64,000 bases of DNA, taken from assembly GCA_963705525.1 (NCBI GenBank), contig CAVPJW010000007.1:310001-374000 (forward strand). Reading direction: 5' to 3'. Under the pieces are notes generated by a model that did no database searches, was not told the DNA's origin, and worked only from the letters and a program-made list of their open reading frames with translations. Source of the DNA: CAVPJW01 sp963705525. GTDB lineage: Bacteria > Acidobacteriota > Vicinamibacteria > Vicinamibacterales > CAVPJW01. Made by a program: the position numbers and the translations under genes. Shown here one piece after another: positions 48,800-56,644 of this stretch. Every line of letters begins with the position of its first letter. Positions within the stretch are counted from its first letter, which is position 1.

Positions 48800-50680
48800 C
48801 AGAGTCCTCCGGTCAGGACGTACAGGTTGCCCCAGACGACGTTGTTGCCCCACACGACGTTGTTCCCCTGCACGGCGCTCTCGAGGTACTGATTACCCCA
48901 GTTCACGGTGTCGAGCTGATCGGGTGTGAGGTTCGCCCACATGATGTTGTCCACGGAGAAACCCCAGACGACGTTGTTCCCCCAGACCACGTTGTTGCCC
49001 CACACGACGTTGTTGCCCCACACGACGTTGTTGCCCCACACAACGTTGTTCCCCCACACCACGTTGTTCCCCCAGACCACGTTGTTGCCCCACACGACGT
49101 TGTTCCCCCACACCACGTTGTTGCCCCACACGACGTTGTTCCCCCACACCGACGTTGTTCCCCCACACGACGTTCCGGAGCAGCGCCTGGATCGCCTTGT
49201 TGTCGAGCGCCCGCAGGTTGTTCCCGCCCCAGACGATGTTCTTGCCGGAGCTGTTGCTCTGACCATTCGCGGCGCTCGGCGCGCCTGTCGGCGCTGCGAA
49301 CCAGAGACTCGTCACCCAGTTCATGTTCGCCGGCAGCGTGAGACTGATTGACGCCATCTGCATCGCGTCGGACACGTTGAGGCAGCCGCTGCCCTGCATC
49401 AGGGGATCGGCCTGCGCCACGCGGCGGGCCGAGAGCTGGAGCATGAGCTTCACTGTTTCGCTGGACAGCTTCGGATTGACCGACAGCATGCGGGCCACGG
49501 TGCCGGCGACTTCCGGCGTCGCCATGCTCGTCCCGCTCAGACGGAAGTAGGCGGGAACGGACTCGATGCCCGCCTGCACGCGAAGCGAGGGATAGGTCTC
49601 GAAGAGGTAGCTGCCCGGCGCCGAGAGCGACACGATGCGGTCGCCGGTCGCGACGAGGTCAGGCTTCGCGAACAGATCGAAGCGCGTGGGTCCACGCGAG
49701 CTGTAGTCTGCGATCCGGTCGTCGCTCGTGTCCGGCGTGTCGTTGGTCTTGAGGGCGCCCACCGTGATGGCGGCCGGTGCGTTACCAGGAGACGTGATGC
49801 CGCCGTAGCCAGGGTTGCCCGTTTCAGGATTGATTCCGAGGTTGCCAGCCGAAACGACCACGACGATTCCGCGGCGCGAGGCTTCCTGCACCGCTTCGAC
49901 GAGAGGATCGGTCGCGGCAGGCTCAAACACCGGGTGGCCGAGCGACAGGTTGATGACGCGGATGTTGTAGGCGCGCGCGTTGTCGATGACCCAATCGATT
50001 GCCGCGATGACATCACTCGTCTGCCCCGCACCCTGTCCATCGAGCACCTTCAGCGCAACGATGTCGGTGCCGGGGGCCGAACCCTGATACGGCGGATTGA
50101 GCTCAGCCGACGCGGCGCCCGAGCCGGCCACGATGCCCGCCACGTGGGTGCCATGTCCGAAGTCGTCATAAGGAGTCGTGCGACCGTTTACGAAGTCAAC
50201 GAAGGCGCGAATCTCGCGAGCCGGCATGTCCGAGTGCGGCGCCACGCCGGAGTCGATGACCGCAACCGCCAGGCCGCGGCCGTTCTGTCCTCCGCCGACG
50301 CCGCTGAAGAACGATGAGGTGGAGAAATCGCCCGACGCCTTGACCGGCGCGTCAAGCGAGATGCGCTGACAATCGGCATCCGCCGCCACCGACTCGAGCG
50401 TCGCGGCATCGACATCGACCGACAGGGCCGAGACCGACCTGAGCGAGCGGCGAATCCGTCCGCCGCGCATGCTGACGGTCCGGAGACCGCGCTCCTTCGA
50501 TCCCTCGTCCGTGAACCGCACGATCGCCCGGACGCGCTGACGCGCGTCCACCGCGGCGTGCACTGACGGGTCGAATTTCAGATGAGAGTCTGGCTCGTCG
50601 GCGGCGTTCAGGCGGGCGACCGAGCCCGTCACCACGACGGCCAGAGCAAACAGCCAGCGAATCGATCTCAGATTCAACAT
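48799..50680 (-). CDS. Subtilisin-like S8 peptidase with C-terminal WGNNVV repeats, one frame break
   Basis: The protein has a signal sequence (RWLFALAVVVTGSVARLNA), a propeptide-like region (35-115) and an S8 domain with Asp 143 (VIDSG), His 176 (FGHGTH), Asn 280 and Ser 385 (LSGTSMATPEVAG). After a linker with NIVWGGNN the C-terminus has eleven or so hexapeptide repeats WGNNVV, a FSVDNIMWANLTPDQLDTVN break and two more repeats. An extra G at about 49151 in one repeat unit shifts the frame; without it the protein runs to TGA at 48801-48799. The repeats probably form an external beta-structure. The gene length is not a multiple of three because of the extra base. Confidence 0.85.
48962..49177. 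repeat. Tandem 18-bp coding repeat (WGNNVV)
   Basis: About eleven tandem copies of an 18-bp unit (plus-strand form ACGTTGTTGCCCCACACG) encode WGNNVV on minus. Third-position variants alternate (GCCCC against CCCCC), which argues against recent simple expansion. The tenth unit holds the extra base that breaks the frame. Two more copies lie at about 48828-48868. Confidence 0.9.
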
Positions 50681-50691
50681 GCCGCGCACCT

Positions 50692-50847
50692 TTACGCTTG
50701 AAGGTCGGGGTGAATACGCGGCTCGAGTGACCCATTTCGGGGCATATGGCACCGGAATGTGTCCAGGCTGGCGGAAGCCACCACAACACCGGCAAATCCG
50801 GCGAGTTCCGAATTCCGGCGACCACCGCAAAGAGGACACTCGAGCAC
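50692..50847 (-). CDS. Possible small zinc-ribbon protein upstream of the S8 peptidase
   Basis: A 51-codon frame from GTG 50847 to TAA 50692 reads VLECPLCGGRRNSELAGFAG, then a middle strand, then DTFRCHMP. The CPLCGG knuckle and a second Cys-His about 28 residues later resemble a small zinc ribbon. A hydrophobic stretch lies directly upstream in the same frame (VAGWLIALLLIVLE) but has no clear start codon. The stop is 11 bases before the peptidase ATG. No ribosome-binding site is seen, so this could be a remnant or chance. Confidence 0.3.
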   Translation of the reverse strand: MLECPLCGGRRNSELAGFAGVVVASASLDTFRCHMPRNGSLEPRIHPDLQA

Positions 50848-51162
50848 GATCAGTAGCAGGGCAATAAGCCAGCCAGCGACTGATCCGAGCCCGATCGCTT
50901 CTCTTAACTTATTTGTTCAGTTTGATTTACTGGCTGTGAAGACCGGCGGGACCGGTGTGGATCCAGGGGCTGCCCATCCGGCTCGGTGTTCCGTAAAGGA
51001 ACTCGGATAGGCGGACGAACCAGATCAAGACGATGTAACTAGTTGAATAAGAAAAGATTAGAGACGTATGCGCCGTTTTGAGACGCGTGATCCGTCTTTG
51101 TTGTTCTGGTTGCAGTTTCCGCAACCGCCTAGCGTAGAAGCAATTGGAGAAACTGCAACGGA
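50848..51162. other. AT-richer intergenic stretch without recognised gene
   Basis: This gap is clearly less GC-rich than its surroundings, for example around 50895-50930 and 51030-51070. Both strands are open in places, but no frame has a recognisable protein, start signal or motif. It contains the inverted repeat listed next and a small ACCGGCGGGACCGGT palindrome near 50942. No riboswitch class or tRNA could be matched. Confidence 0.4.
51109..51159. repeat. 11-bp inverted repeat downstream of DUF4112 gene
   Basis: GTTGCAGTTTC (51109-51119) and GAAACTGCAAC (51149-51159) are perfect inverted copies with a 29-base loop. It ends four bases from the DUF4112 stop, so it may act as that gene's terminator. 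Confidence 0.5.
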
Positions 51163-51660
51163 CTAGATCCACGCCCGGTTCAACACACGCAGAAACCAGG
51201 CGAGGAGAAGCATGGGCAGGACTGCACACATCAGCAAGACCGCGAGCACGGCGCCCACGAACACCCAATCACCGAGACCCGGCTGCCGGACCTCGGCGGC
51301 GTGGCGCTCGAGCAGCGCCAGATTCATGTCGTTCGACTTCCACGCGAAGTCGAAGACGTCGCCGACGAGCGGGATCGCGCCCACGAGAAGGTCGATCGCC
51401 ACGTTCAGGAGCATGCGCAGCTGAACCAGTTTGGGAATGCCCAGGTGGAACGCCTGCACGATCACGAGGCACGAAAAAATGGGGGTGAGCGCGTCCCCTA
51501 CTCCCGGAATCAGACCCACGATCGGGTCCCACCCCCAGCGGACGCGAGTTCCCGGGATGCGGAACGCGCTGTCCATCAGGTGACTCCATCGCCGCAGCCA
51601 TTGAAGCTGGGCGACTTGTCGTGCCGAGAGTGGCCTGACCTGGCCTTCCTGCTCCTTCAT
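51163..51660 (-). CDS. DUF4112 membrane protein
   Basis: The 165-residue protein has the DUF4112 signature RIPGTRVRWGWDPIVGLIPG followed by VGD, then PLVGDVFDFAWKSNDMNLAL, and two or three membrane segments, the last being VFVGAVLAVLLMCAVLPMLL. The family function is unknown. ATG 51660 is chosen; an in-frame ATG at 51735 lies inside fabH. It follows fabH on the same strand. Confidence 0.85.
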   Translation of the reverse strand: MKEQEGQVRPLSARQVAQLQWLRRWSHLMDSAFRIPGTRVRWGWDPIVGLIPGVGDALTPIFSCLVIVQAFHLGIPKLVQLRMLLNVAIDLLVGAIPLVGDVFDFAWKSNDMNLALLERHAAEVRQPGLGDWVFVGAVLAVLLMCAVLPMLLLAWFLRVLNRAWI

Positions 51661-51703
51661 CGGCCGGCGGTGTAAGGGTGAGTCGCCGTTCAGACGGGAA
51701 CGA

Positions 51704-52765
51704 TCAGATGGCCCAGCGGAGCAGCACGGCCCCAACTGTGAACCCCGCCCCCACAGAGGCGAGCAGCACGAGGTCCCCCTGTTTCAGGCGGCCGTCGGTG
51801 ATGGCATCGTTCAACGCCAATGGAATGGTCGCGCCTGTTGTATTCCCGAAGCGATCGATGTTGATCACGATCTTCCGCTCGTCGAGCCCGAGCCGCTCGG
51901 CGGCCGACAGGATGATCCGCCGGTTGGCTTGATGCGAGACGAAGAGGTCCAGATCGCACGTCTTGTAGCCGTTGCGGTCGAGCAGGCGGCGGCAGATCTC
52001 CTCGGTCTTCCGAACGGCGAATCTGAAGACGGCCTGGCCATCCTGCTTGACGAAATGCAGGCGCTCATCAACGGTCTGGTGCGACGCGGGCTTGAGGCTG
52101 CCGCCGGCGGGCATGCAGAGCGCCGGGCCGCCGCTTCCGTCGATCTCGTGCTCGAAGTCGATGATGGACCGCTGTTCAATCTCGACGGGACTGACGATCG
52201 CCGCGCCCGCGCCATCGCCGAAGAGGACGCAGGTCGCACGATCCTTGTAGTCGATGATGCTCGACATGACATCGGCGCCGATGACCAGCGCATGGCGGTG
52301 AGCCCCCGCCGCCACCATGTGCGCGGCGGTCGTCAACGCATACGTGAAGCCCGAGCACGCTGCGCCGAGGTCGAAGCCCCAGGCATTGGTCGCGCCGATC
52401 TTGTGCTGCACGAGGCACGCCGTGCTCGGGAAGATCATGTCCGGCGTGGTCGTCCCGACTACGATGAACTCGATATCGGCCGGCGTCAGACCGGCCCTCG
52501 AGATGGCCTCCCGCGCGGCTTCGACTGCGAGATCGGACGTGGCGACGCCCGGATCGACGACGTGCCGCTCGCGGATGCCGGTCCGCTGAAGGATCCACTC
52601 GTCGGTCGTGTCCACCATCTTCTCGAAGTCGGCGTTGGTCAGCAGCCGCGGCGGCACGTAGGTCGCGAGGCTGGTGACGCCGACTCGGCGCAGCAGCGCC
52701 TGATGGCCTCCAAACCACGGAGCGCGACGATGCCGCTTCTGATCTCTTTCGCGTCCGCTCACCAC
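51704..52765 (-). CDS. fabH: Beta-ketoacyl-ACP synthase III
   Basis: FabH starts fatty-acid synthesis by joining acetyl-CoA (or another primer) to malonyl-ACP. The 353-residue protein has DEWILQRTGIRER, the active Cys in GAACSGFTYAL, His in VSHQANRRI and Asn in GNTTGATIPLAL. About 28 poorly conserved residues precede VGVTSLATYVPPR. It overlaps ruvB by seven bases, an unusual operon partner. Confidence 0.93.
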   Translation of the reverse strand: MVSGRERDQKRHRRAPWFGGHQALLRRVGVTSLATYVPPRLLTNADFEKMVDTTDEWILQRTGIRERHVVDPGVATSDLAVEAAREAISRAGLTPADIEFIVVGTTTPDMIFPSTACLVQHKIGATNAWGFDLGAACSGFTYALTTAAHMVAAGAHRHALVIGADVMSSIIDYKDRATCVLFGDGAGAAIVSPVEIEQRSIIDFEHEIDGSGGPALCMPAGGSLKPASHQTVDERLHFVKQDGQAVFRFAVRKTEEICRRLLDRNGYKTCDLDLFVSHQANRRIILSAAERLGLDERKIVINIDRFGNTTGATIPLALNDAITDGRLKQGDLVLLASVGAGFTVGAVLLRWAI

Positions 52766-53778
52766 AATCGTGAATCCCTCCCCGGAGCCGTGAGTCCGAA
52801 GTACTGATACGCGCGGGCCGTCGCCACGCGGCCGCGTGGGGTGCGATCGACAAAGCCAATCTGAATCAGGAACGGCTCGTAAATGTCTTCGATGGCGTCC
52901 TTCTCTTCGCTGATCGCGGCGGCGATCGTATTCAAACCGACGGGCCCTCCACCGAACTTCTCGATGATCGTGAGGAGGAGCTTCCGATCGATCTCGTCGA
53001 ATCCGTGTTGATCGACCTCGAGCAGCTTCAGCGCGGCCTGGGCAACATCGTTGTCGATGGTTCCGGTGGCGCGGACCTGCGCGTAGTCGCGCACCCGCCG
53101 CAGGAGACGGTTGGCAATCCGTGGCGTCCCGCGCGATCGGTGCGCGATCTCGCCGGTCGCCTGGGCGTCGATCGGGACGTCGAGGATCCGCGCCGACCGG
53201 GTGACGATTTCCTCGAGATCGCCGTCGCTGTAGAAATCCAGTCGGTGCACGATGCCGAAACGCGAGCGAAGCGGAGCGGTCAGCAGCCCCGCGCGCGTCG
53301 TCGCGCCGATCAACGTGAATTTCTGGAGTGGCACCTTGACCGAACGCGCGCTCGGTCCCTGGCCAATCATGATGTCCAGCTCGAAGTCCTCGAGCGCCGG
53401 ATAGAGGATCTCCTCGATCGTGGCCGGCATTCGATGAATCTCGTCGATGAACAGCACCTCGTGCTGCGCGAGATTCGTGAGAATCGCAGCGAGATCGCCG
53501 GGCCGCTCGAGGACGGGGCCCGCCGTCGCGCGGATCGGAACGCCCATTTCGTTGGCCACGACATGGGCGAGCGTCGTCTTGCCGAGTCCGGGCGGGCCGT
53601 AGAGCAGCACGTGATCGAGCGCTTCGGCGCGCTGTCGGGCTGCCTGAATGGCTACCTGCAGGTTGTCCCGGATGCGATCCTGGCCGATGTAGTCGTTGAG
53701 TGTCTTGGGACGCAGCCCGGTTTCGTACTGCGCGTCCTCATCGATCCGCGTTGCCTCGACAATCCGTCGATCCTGCAT
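52759..53778 (-). CDS. ruvB: Holliday junction branch-migration ATPase RuvB
   Basis: RuvB is the AAA+ motor that drives RuvA-bound Holliday junctions. The 339-residue protein has LRPKTLNDYIGQDRIRDNL, Walker A YGPPGLGKTTLA, Walker B LFIDEIHRM, the sensor GATTRAGLLTAPLRSRFG and the C-terminal winged helix with GRVAT. It belongs to the yebC-ruvC-ruvA-ruvB set. Confidence 0.97.
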   Translation of the reverse strand: MQDRRIVEATRIDEDAQYETGLRPKTLNDYIGQDRIRDNLQVAIQAARQRAEALDHVLLYGPPGLGKTTLAHVVANEMGVPIRATAGPVLERPGDLAAILTNLAQHEVLFIDEIHRMPATIEEILYPALEDFELDIMIGQGPSARSVKVPLQKFTLIGATTRAGLLTAPLRSRFGIVHRLDFYSDGDLEEIVTRSARILDVPIDAQATGEIAHRSRGTPRIANRLLRRVRDYAQVRATGTIDNDVAQAALKLLEVDQHGFDEIDRKLLLTIIEKFGGGPVGLNTIAAAISEEKDAIEDIYEPFLIQIGFVDRTPRGRVATARAYQYFGLTAPGRDSRLW

Positions 53779-53802
53779 GTGTCAACCCGTCGAGCCGCTC
53801 GT

Positions 53803-54399
53803 TCATCGTGACAGCGCCCGAAGCGCCTGCTTGAGTGCGACCTCGAAGCTCCCGGCGTCGCCCGCTTTGACCACACCATCGACGGCGCGTTCCGCCAGCG
53901 GCCGATGATACCCCAGGTTCAAGAGGGCCGAGAGCAGGTCGGAGCGCAGATCGCTCGGCGCAGCCGCTCCCGAACTCGGCCCCGACTCGGCCGGGATGGT
54001 GGGGAGACGATCCTTCAGCTCGAGGACGATGCGCTCGGCGGTCTTCCGGCCGATACCGGGAATCGCGGTGAGGCGCGCCACATCACCGCGCTGAACAGCG
54101 GTGACGAGATCAACCGGTTCGATTCCCGAAAGGGCCGCCAGCGCGAGCTTGGGGCCGATGCCGCTGATGGCGATGAGGCGCTCGAAGATCTGGAGCTCGT
54201 TGAGCGTCGCGAACCCGAAGAGCGTCAACGCGTCCTCACGCACGTGAGTGTGCACGCGCAGAACCACTTCGCCGCCGGGTTCGGTCATCCCGTAGAACGT
54301 CGAGAGGGGAACGAACACTTCGTAGCCGACGCCTTGCACGTCGACGATGATTTGGTTTGGTTGCTTCTCGAGCAGACGGCCGCGGAGGAAGGCGATCAC
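53803..54399 (-). CDS. ruvA: Holliday junction-binding protein RuvA
   Basis: RuvA holds the four-way junction and loads RuvB. The 198-residue protein shows the N-terminal OB fold (MIAFLRGRLLEKQPNQIIVD), the helix-hairpin-helix pair with ISGIGPKLALAALSG and IPGIGRKTAERIVLELKD, and a C-terminal domain III (LLNLGYHRPLAERAV). It overlaps ruvC by four bases. Confidence 0.96.
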   Translation of the reverse strand: MIAFLRGRLLEKQPNQIIVDVQGVGYEVFVPLSTFYGMTEPGGEVVLRVHTHVREDALTLFGFATLNELQIFERLIAISGIGPKLALAALSGIEPVDLVTAVQRGDVARLTAIPGIGRKTAERIVLELKDRLPTIPAESGPSSGAAAPSDLRSDLLSALLNLGYHRPLAERAVDGVVKAGDAGSFEVALKQALRALSR

Positions 54400-54923
54400 G
54401 GCCGGTAGTGTCGCCAGCTTCTCGCAGTCTGGCGTACGGCCACCACCTGTCCGGGCGTGATCGAGTGCGCGTGGCAGATGGCGACGGCAAGCGCGTCCGC
54501 CGCGTCGTGTGAGGGTGGAATGACGTCGAGTCCGAGCAGCATGCGGACCATCTGCTGCACCTGATGCTTTTCGGCGCGCCCGTACCCGACCACGGCCCGC
54601 TTGATCTCGGCCGGCGAGTACTCCGCGACTGGCAGCCCGGCTTCCACCGCCGCCAGCATGGCCACGCCGCGCACGTGACCGAGTGTCAGCGCGCTTCGGA
54701 CGTTGGTCGCATAGAAGAGATTCTCAATCGCAACGCAGTCGGGTCCACAGCTCTCGATGAGGCTGACGAGCGTCTGGTGAATTGTGAGCAGCTTGTCCGG
54801 AAGCGACGCATGGAGCGGCGTTTTGACGGCGCCGCAGGTGATCAGCCGGTGCCGGGCGTTGTCGGTTTCGACACAGCCGTAACCGGTGCGCCCTGAGCCG
54901 GGGTCGATTCCAAACACCCTCAC
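54396..54923 (-). CDS. ruvC: Holliday junction resolvase RuvC
   Basis: RuvC cuts Holliday junctions. The 175-residue protein starts at GTG 54923 (VRVFGIDPGSGRTGYG), overlapping the yebC stop (GTGA). Catalytic acids are in FGIDPG, AIENLFYA and the PSHDAADALAVAICHA C-terminal stretch. A longer open frame upstream lies inside yebC and is not part of the protein. Confidence 0.95.
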   Translation of the reverse strand: MRVFGIDPGSGRTGYGCVETDNARHRLITCGAVKTPLHASLPDKLLTIHQTLVSLIESCGPDCVAIENLFYATNVRSALTLGHVRGVAMLAAVEAGLPVAEYSPAEIKRAVVGYGRAEKHQVQQMVRMLLGLDVIPPSHDAADALAVAICHAHSITPGQVVAVRQTARSWRHYRP

Positions 54924-55669
54924 GCGAGGGATGCCTCGATCTCTTCTTCCTCGATGTCGAAATTGGACCACACGTGGCGCACGTCGTCGTGCTCCTCCAC
55001 GGCTTCCATCAGCTTCACCATCTGCTGCGCCGGCTTGCCCTCGAGCTTGACGTAGTTCTGCGGAAGCATCGAGACCTCCGCCGCCGCCGGCTCGATGCCC
55101 AGCTTCTTGACCGCGTCGTGGACCGAGGGAAACGCCTCGGGTGCGCTCAACACTTCCCAATTGTCCTCGTCGTCGCGCAGATCATCGGCGCCGGCATCGA
55201 GCGTCGCCGCCATCAGCGTCTCCTCGTCGACCTTGGCTTTCTCGATGACAATGTAGCCTTTCTTCGAGAACATCCAGGCGACGCTGTTCGCTTCGGCGAG
55301 GTTGCCGCCGTGCTTGGTGAGCAGGTGTCGCAGCTCGCCGACGGTGCGGTTCCGGTTGTCGGTGAGGACGTCGATGATCAGCGCCGCGCCACCCGGCCCG
55401 TACGCCTCGAATATGGCCTCCTCGTACGACATGCCGGGCTCTTCCCCGGTGCCTCGCCGGATGGCCCGCTTGATATTGTCGGCGGGCATGTTGCTGGCTT
55501 TGGCCTCGGCGATGATGGTTCTGAGCCGCGGGTTCGATTCCGGATCGCCGCCGCCGGCCCGGGCGGCCACCGTCAGCTCCTTGATGATGCGGGTGAAGAT
55601 CTTCCCGCGCTTGGCGTCGGCCGCGCCCTTCTTGTGCTTGATCGAATGCCACTTGGAATGGCCAGACAT
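54920..55669 (-). CDS. yebC: YebC/TACO1-family protein
   Basis: The 249-residue protein matches the YebC/PmpR family: MSGHSKWHSIKHKKGAADAK, GKIFTRIIKELTVAAR, NMPADNIKRAIRRGTGE and YGPGGAALIIDVLTDNRNRT. Members bind DNA or aid ribosomes at difficult motifs. The yebC-ruvCAB order is common in bacteria. The start is ATG 55669. Confidence 0.96.
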   Translation of the reverse strand: MSGHSKWHSIKHKKGAADAKRGKIFTRIIKELTVAARAGGGDPESNPRLRTIIAEAKASNMPADNIKRAIRRGTGEEPGMSYEEAIFEAYGPGGAALIIDVLTDNRNRTVGELRHLLTKHGGNLAEANSVAWMFSKKGYIVIEKAKVDEETLMAATLDAGADDLRDDEDNWEVLSAPEAFPSVHDAVKKLGIEPAAAEVSMLPQNYVKLEGKPAQQMVKLMEAVEEHDDVRHVWSNFDIEEEEIEASLA

Positions 55670-55769
55670 GACAGAACTCCAGCGGAAAAATGATGGCGAA
55701 AGCCTGGAGATCTTAGCACGAAGCCGCCGTGGACAGAGAGGGGCGGCAAGGCCATGGACGCCTCTGTTT

Positions 55770-56540
55770 TCAGGGCTTTCGGGCCAGGATCACCCACACG
55801 TCGGCGCGAGGATCCCAGCGGCGGCCTGCATAGTCGCCGAGGATGTCCGTCACTTTCAGGCCGGCGCGATCCAGCCTGTACATCATCTGTCGCACACTCA
55901 GCGTGCGAAACGTCAGCGAGAACTGTTTCGTGACGCGTTTCGTTCCGCGACGTTCGGTGAATTCCTGATCGAAGATGGTGAGGCCGCGACGACGATCTTG
56001 GCGGACTGATTCGACGAGCGTCACGAAAGATTCGCGATGATGACGATACCCGCGCAGGCGCGTCTGGCGGCGATATTCCTTCCAGCGCGGGAGATCCGGC
56101 ACGAGGTCGATCCCGAACGTTCCGCCAGGTGCGAGCGTTCGCGCCGTCTCGGCGAGCGCCGCCTGGAGATCCGAGTCACGAACGAGCGACTGCAGGATGC
56201 CGTAGGGCGCGATCGCGAGCGGGAATGTCTGAGCTGGAAACGGCAGCTGCCTGATGTCCGCCCTGGTCAGCAGCAGTCCCGCGACCCGATCGCTGCGCTT
56301 CATTCGATGGCGTGCGCGCCGAAGCATGTTCGACGATCGATCGACACCGACGAGCCGCACTCCTGCGCGCGCGAGCGGCATCGAAATGCGACCCGTGCCG
56401 CACCCCAGCTCGAGGACCGGCCCCTCCGCCTTCCGCGCGAGATTTCGCCAGAAGCCGACATCCAGGCGACCCAGCGTCAGGCGGTTCTCCCAATCGTAGA
56501 ACTGAGCGTATTCGTCCCAGCCGTGCCAGCCCTCGATCAT
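55770..56540 (-). CDS. Class I SAM-dependent methyltransferase
   Basis: The 256-residue protein has the SAM-binding loop VLELGCGTGRIS near residue 42, the acidic residue in LVGVDRSSNML and LLLTRADIRQLPF. The N-terminal WDEYAQFYDWEN is typical of small-molecule methyltransferases. The substrate is unknown. It lies about 100 bases upstream of yebC on the same strand. Confidence 0.85.
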   Translation of the reverse strand: MIEGWHGWDEYAQFYDWENRLTLGRLDVGFWRNLARKAEGPVLELGCGTGRISMPLARAGVRLVGVDRSSNMLRRARHRMKRSDRVAGLLLTRADIRQLPFPAQTFPLAIAPYGILQSLVRDSDLQAALAETARTLAPGGTFGIDLVPDLPRWKEYRRQTRLRGYRHHRESFVTLVESVRQDRRRGLTIFDQEFTERRGTKRVTKQFSLTFRTLSVRQMMYRLDRAGLKVTDILGDYAGRRWDPRADVWVILARKP

Positions 56541-56644
56541 GCCAGAATCCCTCGGCGGTTGATTCTCCGACGCCAGCGCGCCCGAAGTACACTACGCGCG
56601 CTCGATCGTGAACCGCCATTCTCTGTCATCGTGACGCGATCTCA

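Noticed and set aside
48962..49177. CRISPR-like array
   Set aside because: The 18-bp repeats have no spacers and encode WGNNVV in frame. They are coding repeats.
50695..50780. Riboswitch (c-di-GMP or other) before the S8 peptidase
   Set aside because: The leader was compared by eye with known riboswitch cores and nothing matched well enough to report.
50927..51268. Minus-strand 113-codon open frame in the AT-richer gap
   Set aside because: It crosses the DUF4112 3' end, has no recognisable domain and shows mixed composition.
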